Assembly (NCBI RefSeq): GCF_021018805.1
Contig: NW_026960609.1
Coordinates: 1,984,001 to 2,048,000, forward strand
Length of the DNA stretch: 64,000 nucleotides
Reading direction: 5' to 3'
Source: Prinia subflava
Lineage: Eukaryota; Chordata; Aves; Passeriformes; Cisticolidae
A program made the position numbers and the translations under genes. This document shows positions 23,968 to 32,401 of the stretch, one piece after another (position 1 is the first letter of the stretch; the number at the start of each line of letters is the position of its first letter). The notes beneath the pieces were generated by a model, which was not told the DNA's origin, did no database searches, and was given only the letters and a program-made list of their open reading frames with translations.

Positions 23968-24297
23968 TGTTGCCATGAATTTTCCTGGTTTGCTGAGCGT
24001 TCATATTAAAGGAGAAACGTGCAGTTTCTCACGCTGGTGAATTGTAAACACAGGACCATGTTTTGTAAATATTGGCAATGTTATGAATACTTTCTCCAAG
24101 ACAAGGGGAGGTTGAATGACAGCCTCCTGGACCAATGTGACAGGAGAGGTGGCGATACCCTTCTCCAATCCATGGTCACCTTGCCACAGATATATAATGG
24201 AAAAATAAACTAAGGGCAGGTCTTCTGCCCTGCTGCTGTTGTTGCACCCAGACCTGTGTCCCCAGTCTGTGTTCCTGGTTGGGCCTCCACGGTGATA
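23968..24297 (+). repeat. 5' LTR of ERV-C
   Basis: 330 bp, starts TGTTGCCATG and ends GGTGATA. TATATAA at 24191-24197 and AATAAA at 24204-24209 lie close together, so the polyadenylation signal is in U3 and R is short. The same ends are seen in the solo LTR at 14403-14731. A 64-codon frame inside (24019-24213) recurs in the 3' copy simply because the LTRs are identical. Confidence 0.95.
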
Positions 24298-24299
24298 AC

Positions 24300-24317
24300 T
24301 GGCGCCTATACGTGGTC
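24300..24317 (+). other. Primer binding site of ERV-C, lysine tRNA type
   Basis: TGGCGCCTATACGTGGTC begins two bases after the LTR. Its first seven bases and the ACGTGG block agree with the tRNA-Lys primer sites of betaretroviruses, with several mismatches in between. Confidence 0.7.
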
Positions 24318-24343
24318 AAGTTGCAAGCTAGTGAGGAAAGAAA

Positions 24344-24376
24344 AAAGAAGAAAGAAAAGAAAAAAAAAAAAAAATC
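24344..24376 (+). repeat. A-rich leader tract of ERV-C
   Basis: Runs of A with scattered G between primer site and gag start. No ATG occurs between the presumed RNA start and 24411, which supports 24411 as the gag start although the frame is open further upstream. Confidence 0.7.
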
Positions 24377-24410
24377 TGCCTTCTACAGCTGCAAAAAGAA
24401 GAAACCCACG

Positions 24411-26741
24411 ATGTTCTCAGAGGAACGATTGATGATGGAACTGCTCCACTCCTTTTTGTTGTCCTGTGACGCTGACTTAACCAGGAAACACGTGAGAGAA
24501 CTGCTTAGCTGGGGAAAGAAACTTGGAATTTTTTATACTGCTGAAAAGGCACTTTATATTGGCCCATGGAGAACCCTGGGAAAAAGCCTTTTCTCTGCCG
24601 TCCTTGACGGAAACTCTAAGGCAGGCACTCTTTTACGGGCATGGACAACAGTCTTCCCACTTCTAAAAGAGGCTGGAGAGGACTTTGAAGTTGATTCTGG
24701 GCTTTCGACAGGAAGCAGGACTGGCTCCCCTGTGAGCTCCGTCGCTTCTGACGAGGATTGCTCTGATGCAGGGTTAGAGCCGATGCAGGAGACCCCCACC
24801 CCCATGTCGGGGGTTGGGCGCGCCCAGCGGGGTTTTTGGAAGCGCGGGGAAGCTTTTTTCGGTCCGCTCCCCGCGCGGTTTGCCGGGCGGGGAGCTGGGG
24901 TGCCGAGGGGGCGGAGCGCTCGGCCTCGGGTCCCACGCCGAGCGCGGGGGATCGCCCGCGCCGCCCCGGGCCGCCGTGCCGCGGCGACCCCCCCGCTGCC
25001 CGCCACCGCTGCGGGGTCCGCCCTGCAGCTGCCGCGCGGAGCCGCCTGGCCTCGGGCCCCCTGCGGGGAGCCGGGGGGGCCGCTGTGCGCCGCCTCCCCG
25101 GCCCGCCCCGCCCCGCCGCGACCTGCTCCGCGCAGGATTCGGCAGGCGAGAGCGGCGGGGACGGCCCCTCCTTGCCCCGTCCCCCCGCCGCGCCAAATGC
25201 TGTGCGCGGGGTCGCCGCCGCCGGCGGTCCGTGCGGTGCCCGCAGCGGAGCCGCCGCCGCCGCCCGCCGCGCCGCGCCCCGCCCCACGCGTCCGGTGCCG
25301 GTCCGGCGCCGCGGGGGGAGGGCTGGGCGCAACGCTGCCCGCTGCTGCGGGGCCCCCCGCGATGGACAGCCCCCCCGCATGCCCCCTCCGTTCAGAGGGG
25401 ACGGGGCCGAGCGCTGGAGCCGCAGAGCTGCCGCCGGCTCTGGACCCGGCCACCGGCCCATCGGCTGGCCGGGCAGGAGCTGAAAGCTGTGGCCGGTCGG
25501 CCACGCCTCCCTGCCCAGCGCGACAATCGCCCCCCCGCTCAGAGAGGAGTCTGAGCGAGTCACTGTCCCCCGCCCGCCCCCCCTACGGGGCCGGGTCGGC
25601 TGTGGGAGATGATAACGGGGCAAAAGCGTTGTCTGATGTGCACGCTTTTCCTGTCATGAAATCGGATGAGGCTTTTAGTCCGCAGGTGAACCAGGCTGCT
25701 GACCTAAGAGAGCTGCTGCCTGAAGATGCAGCTTTGCCCAAGCCAGTTCAGGGAGCTGTGGACGTGGTTCCACAGAATCATAGCCATGATGCCCCATCAT
25801 GGGCAGTCCCGTTTCCCTTATCAAGGGACGTGGCAGAAGATAATATAAGCTTCACTGAGGCAATTCAATGGATCAGTGCAGAATTTGAGAATCTGATCTT
25901 TCCTTTTGTAATAAGAGGTCTTGCAACAATGATGCTTGAACCTCAACAGGTTTTTACCTTTGAAAGAAATTGGAAATTCCTAGCTGGACAAATGGCTGTC
26001 GAAAACAGCCACCTGCCTCGAGATGATCCCTTGTTTGGGGTCGGAGCTGACCTACTTATGGGGAGGAGTCAATATGCTTGCCCTGATGTGCAAGCTGGCC
26101 TTTCTTTCATTGTTTTAGATTCGTGCAGATACATAGGGATATCTGCATTGATAAAAACCAAGTTATCCTTCTCCCCAAAGGAAGACTTCTTAGACATAGC
26201 ACAGAAGCCAGAGGAAGCTTTTAATGAATTTATATCGCGTCTGATGCATTTTTTAAAGACGAGAGTCAAGGATATAACTTTGACAATGATAATTTTGGAG
26301 CAATTAGCAAGAAGCTATGCTAATTCTGCTTGCCAGAGGCTCCTGGAAACCATTCCAGAGCCTTCTACTGTCCTGGAGATGGTCCAGACCTGTGCAGTTC
26401 TAAACACCTGTGATTCTATGGTGATGACCCCAACGGCTGCTTCACAGCCGGCAGAAAAGAGGCAGAATGATGGACATGAGACACAGGCAGATATTCAGCC
26501 TAGTGGAGAACAGGAAAAGGAGGCACAGAAAGTGACTCCCTTGGTTTTCTGCGCACAAGGTGTGGGTCCAGACCATACTGCAGAAACTTGTAAAGCAGTG
26601 GGTCATGCTGAGCCCACGCCAAGCCCGAAAACTCGGAGGCGAAGAAAAAGACGAAGACGTCAGGGGGACGAAACAGTTTCCCAAGCTCTAGAACAAGAGC
26701 AAAATTCTCTGGCTGGTTTACAGCCAGCATCTCAAGTGTAG
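24411..26741 (+). CDS. Intact Gag-like protein of ERV-C, 776 aa, with GC-rich insert
   Basis: A structural capsid precursor, assigned by layout. Residues about 1-95 look like a betaretroviral matrix domain (LLHSFLLSCDADL, then GPWRTLGKSLFSAVLDG). Residues about 125-400 are an extremely Pro/Ala/Arg/Gly-rich insert. From about 460 a capsid-like part follows, with a major homology region near residues 605-620 (QKPEEAFNEFISRL) and LARSYANSACQRLL after it, as in betaretroviral capsids. No complete CCHC zinc knuckle is present; a degenerate Cys/His stretch (about residue 710) is followed by an arginine-rich run (KTRRRRKRRRRQ). No in-frame stop interrupts 2.3 kb. The start is the first ATG of the presumed RNA. 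There is no downstream pro or pol, and no myristoylation glycine follows the first Met. Confidence 0.85.
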   Translation: MFSEERLMMELLHSFLLSCDADLTRKHVRELLSWGKKLGIFYTAEKALYIGPWRTLGKSLFSAVLDGNSKAGTLLRAWTTVFPLLKEAGEDFEVDSGLSTGSRTGSPVSSVASDEDCSDAGLEPMQETPTPMSGVGRAQRGFWKRGEAFFGPLPARFAGRGAGVPRGRSARPRVPRRARGIARAAPGRRAAATPPLPATAAGSALQLPRGAAWPRAPCGEPGGPLCAASPARPAPPRPAPRRIRQARAAGTAPPCPVPPPRQMLCAGSPPPAVRAVPAAEPPPPPAAPRPAPRVRCRSGAAGGGLGATLPAAAGPPAMDSPPACPLRSEGTGPSAGAAELPPALDPATGPSAGRAGAESCGRSATPPCPARQSPPRSERSLSESLSPARPPYGAGSAVGDDNGAKALSDVHAFPVMKSDEAFSPQVNQAADLRELLPEDAALPKPVQGAVDVVPQNHSHDAPSWAVPFPLSRDVAEDNISFTEAIQWISAEFENLIFPFVIRGLATMMLEPQQVFTFERNWKFLAGQMAVENSHLPRDDPLFGVGADLLMGRSQYACPDVQAGLSFIVLDSCRYIGISALIKTKLSFSPKEDFLDIAQKPEEAFNEFISRLMHFLKTRVKDITLTMIILEQLARSYANSACQRLLETIPEPSTVLEMVQTCAVLNTCDSMVMTPTAASQPAEKRQNDGHETQADIQPSGEQEKEAQKVTPLVFCAQGVGPDHTAETCKAVGHAEPTPSPKTRRRRKRRRRQGDETVSQALEQEQNSLAGLQPASQV
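24785..25615 (+). other. GC- and CpG-rich module inside the ERV-C gag frame
   Basis: Base composition changes abruptly from ordinary to extremely GC- and CpG-rich, then back. Because such DNA lacks stops, long frames (140-335 codons) are open in several frames on both strands; these are shadows. The module lies where a matrix-capsid spacer is expected. Its CpG density is unusual for DNA exposed to germline methylation, which agrees with a recent insertion. Confidence 0.85.
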
Positions 26742-27034
26742 GAAGTGTTGATGTTGCCACATAGCTATGGTCAGTTTTCCTTGGACCTTGCAGTGGGTTT
26801 CTACGTCCACATCCTATGTTGCATGCATTCTTTGAGAAAAAGTCAATTGCTCAATTTGTGTTTTCTAAGTTCTCTATCCTCAGGTTCTGGGATCTTTGCC
26901 ATGGAGGTGGCCGCTGAAAGTCTGCTGAGCTGCCTCAGGTGCATTGGACTGATCCTGTTTGATCCTGAAACCTTGTGCACCCTGTGCCACCCTAGTGCCA
27001 CCCATCACAGAAGCCTCTTCGAGATCTGATTGAC

Positions 27035-27301
27035 ATGGACACGGACTGGCATCTTCTCTTTTCCTATATGGCCTCCATAGAGACTTTGGATCCTGTGGAG
27101 CTGCTGGACAAGGACAGACTGAAGCAGTGTGATGCTGAGAGCCAACGGACTGTTAATCATGGACTCAGAGGAATTGTTTGCTACGGCTCAGTTTTATGTA
27201 TGGTAGCCATTGTGACCTCTGTGGGGAAAGTGCACGTTGTTTGGGGGTTGTGGTTTTGGGACAGAACTTTTGGGGTTCAGAATTTTGAATTGAGTGATTA
27301 A
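27035..27301 (+). CDS. Small ORF of ERV-C with one membrane-type segment
   Basis: An 88-codon ATG frame upstream of the purine tract. It has a polar N-terminal half rich in Asp/Glu and a hydrophobic stretch (GIVCYGSVLCMVAIVTSVG, about residues 47-65). Its place just before the 3' LTR is where the membrane anchor of env sits in complete retroviruses, so it may be an env leftover or a chance frame. No family was recognised. Confidence 0.35.
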   Translation: MDTDWHLLFSYMASIETLDPVELLDKDRLKQCDAESQRTVNHGLRGIVCYGSVLCMVAIVTSVGKVHVVWGLWFWDRTFGVQNFELSD

Positions 27302-27597
27302 TTTTTCTTGGAATGCTCCTGCCTTTTGCACCGTATATTCCCTTGTATCTTATAAAAATTTAAATATATGAGGGTGTTGGTTGAATTATGTTAGACTATG
27401 CTCGAGATATTTTGAGCAGGTTATTGCAAGGGGTTCAGGGTGAAACCCTGGGTAGCAAAGGCAGAATCAGACCAACATGTAGCCCTCACACCGTCACCTA
27501 AATGAAGGTCGGTGAACTTTATACAGGTTTTTTTTTCTTTCTTTTTTCCTGTCATAGAATTGTTCATTTTTCTTTTTTTGTTTTCTTTTTAATATAC

Positions 27598-27611
27598 TTA
27601 AAAGGGTGAGA
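27598..27611 (+). other. Polypurine tract of ERV-C
   Basis: TTAAAAGGGTGAGA directly abuts the 3' LTR and would prime plus-strand DNA synthesis. It is short and not pure. Confidence 0.6.
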
Positions 27612-27941
27612 TGTTGCCATGAATTTTCCTGGTTTGCTGAGCGTTCATATTAAAGGAGAAACGTGCAGTTTCTCACGCTGGTGAATTGTAAACACAGGAC
27701 CATGTTTTGTAAATATTGGCAATGTTATGAATACTTTCTCCAAGACAAGGGGAGGTTGAATGACAGCCTCCTGGACCAATGTGACAGGAGAGGTGGCGAT
27801 ACCCTTCTCCAATCCATGGTCACCTTGCCACAGATATATAATGGAAAAATAAACTAAGGGCAGGTCTTCTGCCCTGCTGCTGTTGTTGCACCCAGACCTG
27901 TGTCCCCAGTCTGTGTTCCTGGTTGGGCCTCCACGGTGATA
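27612..27941 (+). repeat. 3' LTR of ERV-C
   Basis: No difference from 23968-24297 was seen on direct reading of all 330 positions. It is followed by the duplicated GTCATC. Confidence 0.95.
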
Positions 27942-27947
27942 GTCATC

Positions 27948-28300
27948 GATGTACTGTAGATATTTGGAGCTTCACTCTTTTCTAGTGCAGTCTGGATTAG
28001 TCCATGGCAAATGGTAGGACTATGCTTCTACCTCTGGGGCAGTCGGTTCCAGGTATACTGCACTCCCCTCCATGTGAAAGCAAACTGAGGCTTGCATTCT
28101 GCTGCCAGGGGAATGGAGAAAAACATATTGGCAATGTCAGTAGTTGCATACCACCTCACTGCCTTAGACTCCAGCTCATACTGGAGTTCTAACATGTTTG
28201 GCACAGCAGCGCTCAGTGGTGGAGTCACTTCATTCAAGCTATGATAGTCTACAGTCAGTCTCTATTCTTTGTCAGACTTGCGCACAGGCTAAATGGGGCT
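27948..28300 (-). pseudogene. RT 5' half of ERV-B
   Basis: Minus-strand frame 28028-28237 reads YATTDIANMFFSIPLAAECK and FAFTWRGVQYTWNRLPQ, the palm segment of a reverse transcriptase with its first catalytic Asp. Upstream (28250-28300) lies the fingers part shared with ERV-D (44512-44580). It is cut at 27942 by ERV-C and contains stops. Confidence 0.85.
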
Positions 28301-28479
28301 GCTGAAGGGTGAGTGTGTTTTGCTGACTACTTTTTGGCTCTCTGGCTTTCGGATCATCTTGTGAATGGGAATCACAGCATCTCGAGTTGTTTTGTACTGT
28401 TGGCGATGCACTGTCGAAGTGGCAATTGGGTGGCAATTGGTACTTGTTGCTGTTCTGCCTTCAGAAGTCCAACTGCAGA

Positions 28480-28815
28480 TGGGTTCTCTGATAGTCCAGG
28501 CAAGGTGTTCAATTGCTTAACACTTTTTGTCTCTACAGCTGCTATTGTAAATGCTTACTTGAGTCCCTTTGGGTCTTTGAAATACTCATTTTGGCAGAAA
28601 TCTATGCCCAAAATGCATGGGGCCTCTGGGCCAGTCACAATAGGGTGTTTCTTCCACTTATTTGTAGTCAGGCTCACATCAGCTTCTACTAAAGTAAAAT
28701 TTTGTGATCCCCTGTCACACTAGCAATAGAAACGGATTCTTTTTTTACATATCTTGATGGTATTGATGTGTACTGCGCACTAGTGTCAACTAAGGCCTCA
28801 TACTTTTGTGGTTCA
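28480..28815 (-). pseudogene. Protease remnant of ERV-B
   Basis: Near 28770-28805 the minus strand reads YEALVDTSAQY, the active-site loop of a retroviral aspartic protease with Ser in place of Gly. The ERV-D counterpart (44459-45025) keeps DTG. Downstream similarity to ERV-D continues (CILG-type flap end and the linker to RT), with frame breaks. Confidence 0.75.
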
Positions 28816-28899
28816 GATGTGCCAGGCTAACGAATCCACACAGTCTAATACACATGGGTTTTTTTAGCCTTTATTTGGCTAGAGGCAGGGCCCCTCTAA

Positions 28900-30900
28900 G
28901 CTTGGTTATCTTTCTTTTCTTGGGTAACTGGAGCTGCTTCTTTTTTGGTGGAACAACTTCTTTGAGTCTTGCTGTCTTCTCATTCAGACACCCGTGGCGC
29001 CAGAGCAGCAGTAGGTTTTTTATCTTTTCATGTTTTCTCTACAATCACGCAGGAACGACCACAGCTCAGCTTGTAAAGTGCCCCTTCTCTCCCTATCTGG
29101 GTAACATCTGCGTTTGGTGCCAGAACCTCTGATCTGTACTGCCGAGATTTGGAGAAAGTCCTCTTTCATCTCTTCTCTTAGCTTCTTGTGGCTCTCTTTT
29201 ATCTTGTCTTCTAATTTCTGCAGTCGTGTTTCTACAGCTGTGATTCTTGCGTGTGTTGGACCATGCACAATATCTGCATATGCTCAGAGCTTCTTTGCCA
29301 TATCTAGCATGGTCTCTTCTGTGTCATCCCACTTTATTATTGCTAAAGCAGAAGAGTATTCTTGTGGCCCAAGTCGTACAAGTTTTCGCCACATCACGGG
29401 TGTACATAGTACTAAATCTGGATTCCTAATGTTTAGGTCATCTGAGAAGGCAATCTCTGCCACTGCCATTTCTCTTAAGCGTTGAATCTCGTTTTATGGT
29501 CTTCCACTGGGTTTGCTGCATATAAAGGTTGTCTGCACACATCTATCGTTGTGCTACACTTCTCAGGACCCGTTCCCAGAGACTGCAAGGGTGAGCCTCC
29601 CTCATAATTTCTTGGTCAATAATCGGATCATGTGACAGGGATCCCAAATGCCTCGTTTTAGTGCCATCCAGAATTGTAGCCTCACCTGCAGCATCTCAAA
29701 GACGGACTAACCAACTAATTATAGACTCATCAGGTCATCGAGTGTAATCCTTTCCTAGGCCACGAAGGTCCTTCAGGGAAAAGGACTTAATAGTGACTCT
29801 TGATCTTGTGTCATTCTGTGGGGCTTTTTATCTTGTGCTAGTTGGTCGGGCTCCTGATCTTGTACCAGTTGATTGGCTTTCTGATCTTGTGTGAATCGGT
29901 TGGACTCTTGATCTTGTGCCAGATGGTTGGACTTCTGGTTTTGTGTCAGTTGGTTCAGCTTCTGATTTTGTATCAGTTGGTTCGGCTTCTGATTGTGTAT
30001 TAGTTGCTTCGGCTTCTGACTGTGTGTCAGTTGCTTCAGCTTTTCACTGAGTACCAGTTGGCTAATCTTTTGATTGTGTGTCGGGAAGCGTTGAGGGTCT
30101 TTCACTTGGATCACTGTTCACTGGTCGATCAGTTTTGCGTGTGTGCTTCTTTTTCTTCTTTCTTGCAGCGACTGCCAGTGTCTTAGGCTCACTGGTTGAG
30201 TTGCTGCCTGAGTAGTTGGGGTGTTGGCTACAGTCTGAGGGGCTGGGGTAGCTGCTGATTTATTTCCCTGCCCCCCTGCCTCTATCTGCTGCCCTACAGT
30301 ATCTAGCAGCGTACGATAAGCATATGCTAGGGCTCAGCTTATTGCAATGAGCTTTTTTTCCTTAGTCATCATGGCAGTGCTCTTTTAGATATTTCCCCAC
30401 TTCATCTGGGTTCTGAATTTGTTCACGTGAAAATTCCCAAGCTGGGGGATCAGAAAATTCCTTCAAGGTTTGGCTCATTTTTTTCTATTTTCTGTGTTAC
30501 TCAGGATTTTCTATGCCTGGGTCTACTTTTGGGTCTATTTCTGGGTTAGGGGTCTCATCAGCCCCTCTGGAAATCTCAGACTTCACTCTAGACAAGCTAC
30601 AAACCATATAGAGGAAGTTTACCAGATGAAATACCAGGAAGGTGGTATCTTTAACATTCAGGGGACACTGAACATTCTTAAAAAGTGATGTAACAGATTC
30701 AAAAGAGAAGAAGGAAAGCAAAGGCTGAAAAGCTTCATCTCTTACTCTTCTTCTAACAAACTGGGTAAAATTACTAATAAATTTCTAAAACATGCTACTG
30801 GAACTAGGACGCAGGGTAGGACGAAGAAACTACAAACCAAACATACCTGGCACAAACTCCAGTACCTTTATAAACTTTTTATAAATCATGATCACCGAGC
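28900..30900 (-). pseudogene. gag region of ERV-B
   Basis: Broken minus-strand frames cover the place of gag between primer site and protease. Pieces include a helical segment with charged heptads (29020-29268, RLQKLEDKIKESHKKLREEM), a piece related to the ERV-D gag end (29284-29469) and a repeat-bearing part (29773-30114). No zinc knuckle was identified. Gag of ERVL-like elements is poorly conserved, so the borders are estimates. Confidence 0.6.
29785..30087 (-). repeat. 27-bp minisatellite encoding a 9-residue Gag repeat
   Basis: About eleven tandem 27-bp units stay in frame on the minus strand and encode variants of QLTQNQKSN (for example QLIHNQKPN, QLIQNQKLN, QLVQDQEPD). The ERV-D gag shows no such array in the corresponding area. 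Confidence 0.85.
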
Positions 30901-31172
30901 CCAACAAAATAGCAATCCTAATTCGTGCACCTCTAGCATATAAGCTATGGGTTAGAGACAACATTGGAGCTATTTCTGGATAAGAAAACAAACTTAGGGA
31001 CTAGAGAGGTATTAAAACTTCAAAATAGCCGAGGGAACAGAAACACAAAAAGGACTATTCTTAGAGACATTATGAATTCAAGCAGCAACATGGCTACTGA
31101 CTGTTTTATCCCTACACAAAGAACAACCAAAATGCAGTCAATAATCAATACAAGTTTTTTTCACTCTCTCAA

Positions 31173-31190
31173 GACCCACGTTGGGCACCA
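31173..31190 (-). other. Primer binding site of ERV-B, lysine-like
   Basis: Minus strand TGGTGCCCAACGTGGGTC, two differences from the classical lysine-type site as I recall it. It lies 15 bases from the LTR end, much farther than the usual two to five. Confidence 0.7.
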
Positions 31191-31205
31191 ATAACAAAAA
31201 TGTAT

Positions 31206-31854
31206 TGTCCTGGTTTAGGGCAAATTTGGGAGGAAACCTCTGAATAGGGTCCCTCTGGAAAGCAAACCTAAAAGGCCCCTCCCCCCAGCCGGTCCAGGAA
31301 AAGAACTTCTTCGGAGAAAAGTGGAAAAAAACCTATTTATTTAACAACAAAATGCCCACAAGCATAAAGAATGAATAATATGAAATAATAAAACCTCTCG
31401 CTGCTCCTAACAGAGATGGTAAACTTGAGAAAATCCTTGCCGTGGGTGGCTCAGCTCACTCAGTTCTTTATCAGTCCCAGTTCCTCTGGAGGTCCAGGCC
31501 TGGTGGGCCGCAGGTGTGAGCCCTTGGTGCTCCTCTGGGGTTTTCAGTCCGGAGCAGATTCAAAGAGTCCCAAGAAAAAGGAAAAAACTAGTCCAGGGAA
31601 CTTCTCTTCTTCAGCTAGCTAAACTAACTAAAAGGCAAAAAAAAGATCTCTGTCACAGACACTGGTCTGTGCTTCAGACGAACACAGTCCGGAGAGAGGA
31701 ATGTGTAGGAGGAGAGCTGTTTTCAAAACAAACTTGGCGCTTCTTTTTTCCCTGCTTTGCTCTCAGAGCCAGTCTTAAAGGCACAGAACTCAATATACAG
31801 CACAAACAGGACAGACGATTGGGGATACAAGCATCATAAAGTCACCCTAGGACA
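31206..31854 (-). repeat. 5' LTR of ERV-B
   Basis: Direct repeat of 19483-20129; starts TGTCCTAGGGTGAC and ends AACCAGGACA on the minus strand. Confidence 0.88.
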
Positions 31855-31859
31855 GATGC

Positions 31860-32169
31860 ACACTGTGGATGATGAAGTCTGGATCCATATCAAGTGATAA
31901 TCATCGGTCGTTTTTGAGCCCATCTCCAGAGTGGGCTTATCTCTTCTCTTAGTCACCCTCCTTTCTGTTGTAAATCCTGGTCCTTGCCCAAGTTTTGAGC
32001 AAGGGCATTCACAATTCTTAATTCTTTTACTTTATTTCCAAGCCCGGGTGACTGCTACACTATTCCTCCTAAAACGCGGCTGAATTTATACCATCGATAC
32101 ATCATTTTACATGAACATGGAAGCTTATACATTTATATTGCATGAACACGAATTACATCATATATTTCA
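31860..32169 (-). repeat. 3' LTR of ERV-A, inner piece
   Basis: Matches 42563-42872 of the 5' LTR. It is separated from its outer piece by ERV-B, and GATGC (31855-31859) is the right copy of the duplication. A pyrimidine run on the plus strand (ATCCCTCCCCTTCTAC, 32170-32185) is the complement of the ERV-A polypurine tract. Confidence 0.9.
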
Positions 32170-32401
32170 ATCCCTCCCCTTCTACATTAAATATTAACAT
32201 ATTAATTAATTTGTGTTCTTTCTATTCCCTCCAAGTTCTTTTGTCATCCCTTACCCCTGTCCGCCTGAATGAAGGTGATCAATTGTTTTTTCCTTTTTTC
32301 TTTTTTTTTTGACATATACTAAGGCTACCCTTATACCTACCGTATCTTAGTGTATGAAAAAATCCCTAAAAAATTTCCCTTTTTAAAACTTCATTCTTTA
32401 T

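Larger units (their letters stand above)
23968..27941 (+). mobile_element. ERV-C: gag-only ERVK-like provirus with identical LTRs
   Basis: Two 330-bp LTRs, with no difference found between them by eye, bracket a 3.3-kb interior. GTCATC at 23962-23967 and 27942-27947 is the 6-bp target-site duplication, a class II feature, and the primer site is of lysine type. The interior has one intact Gag-like frame and about 870 bases without pro, pol or a recognisable env. Lacking an enzyme set, it must have been copied in trans by another retrovirus. Identical LTRs mean a very recent insertion that may still be polymorphic. It is antisense to, and disrupts, the ERV-B reverse transcriptase. Confidence 0.92.
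19483..31854 (-). mobile_element. ERV-B: ERVL-like provirus inserted in the ERV-A LTR
   Basis: Two LTRs of about 648 bp start TGTCCTAG and end in AGGACA or AAGACA (minus reading). GATGC flanks the element at 19478-19482 and 31855-31859, a 5-bp duplication. Minus-strand order is primer site, gag, protease, RT, RNase H, integrase, purine tract and LTR, with no env found, which fits ERVL-like elements. Two later insertions interrupt pol: a long LTR at 22060-23502 and ERV-C at 23968-27941. All genes carry stops or frameshifts. ERV-D is a close relative. Confidence 0.9.

Noticed and set aside
24019..24213. Identical 64-codon frames in both ERV-C LTRs (also 27663-27857)
   Set aside because: Identity follows from LTR identity. 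The frame lies in U3, upstream of the presumed transcription start for most of its length, and is not open in the older solo LTRs.
24554..25623. Long minus-strand frames (up to 335 codons) and alternate plus frames opposite the ERV-C gag insert
   Set aside because: They coincide exactly with the GC-rich module, where stop codons are rare in every frame. They have no start context or family features and are shadows of the gag frame.
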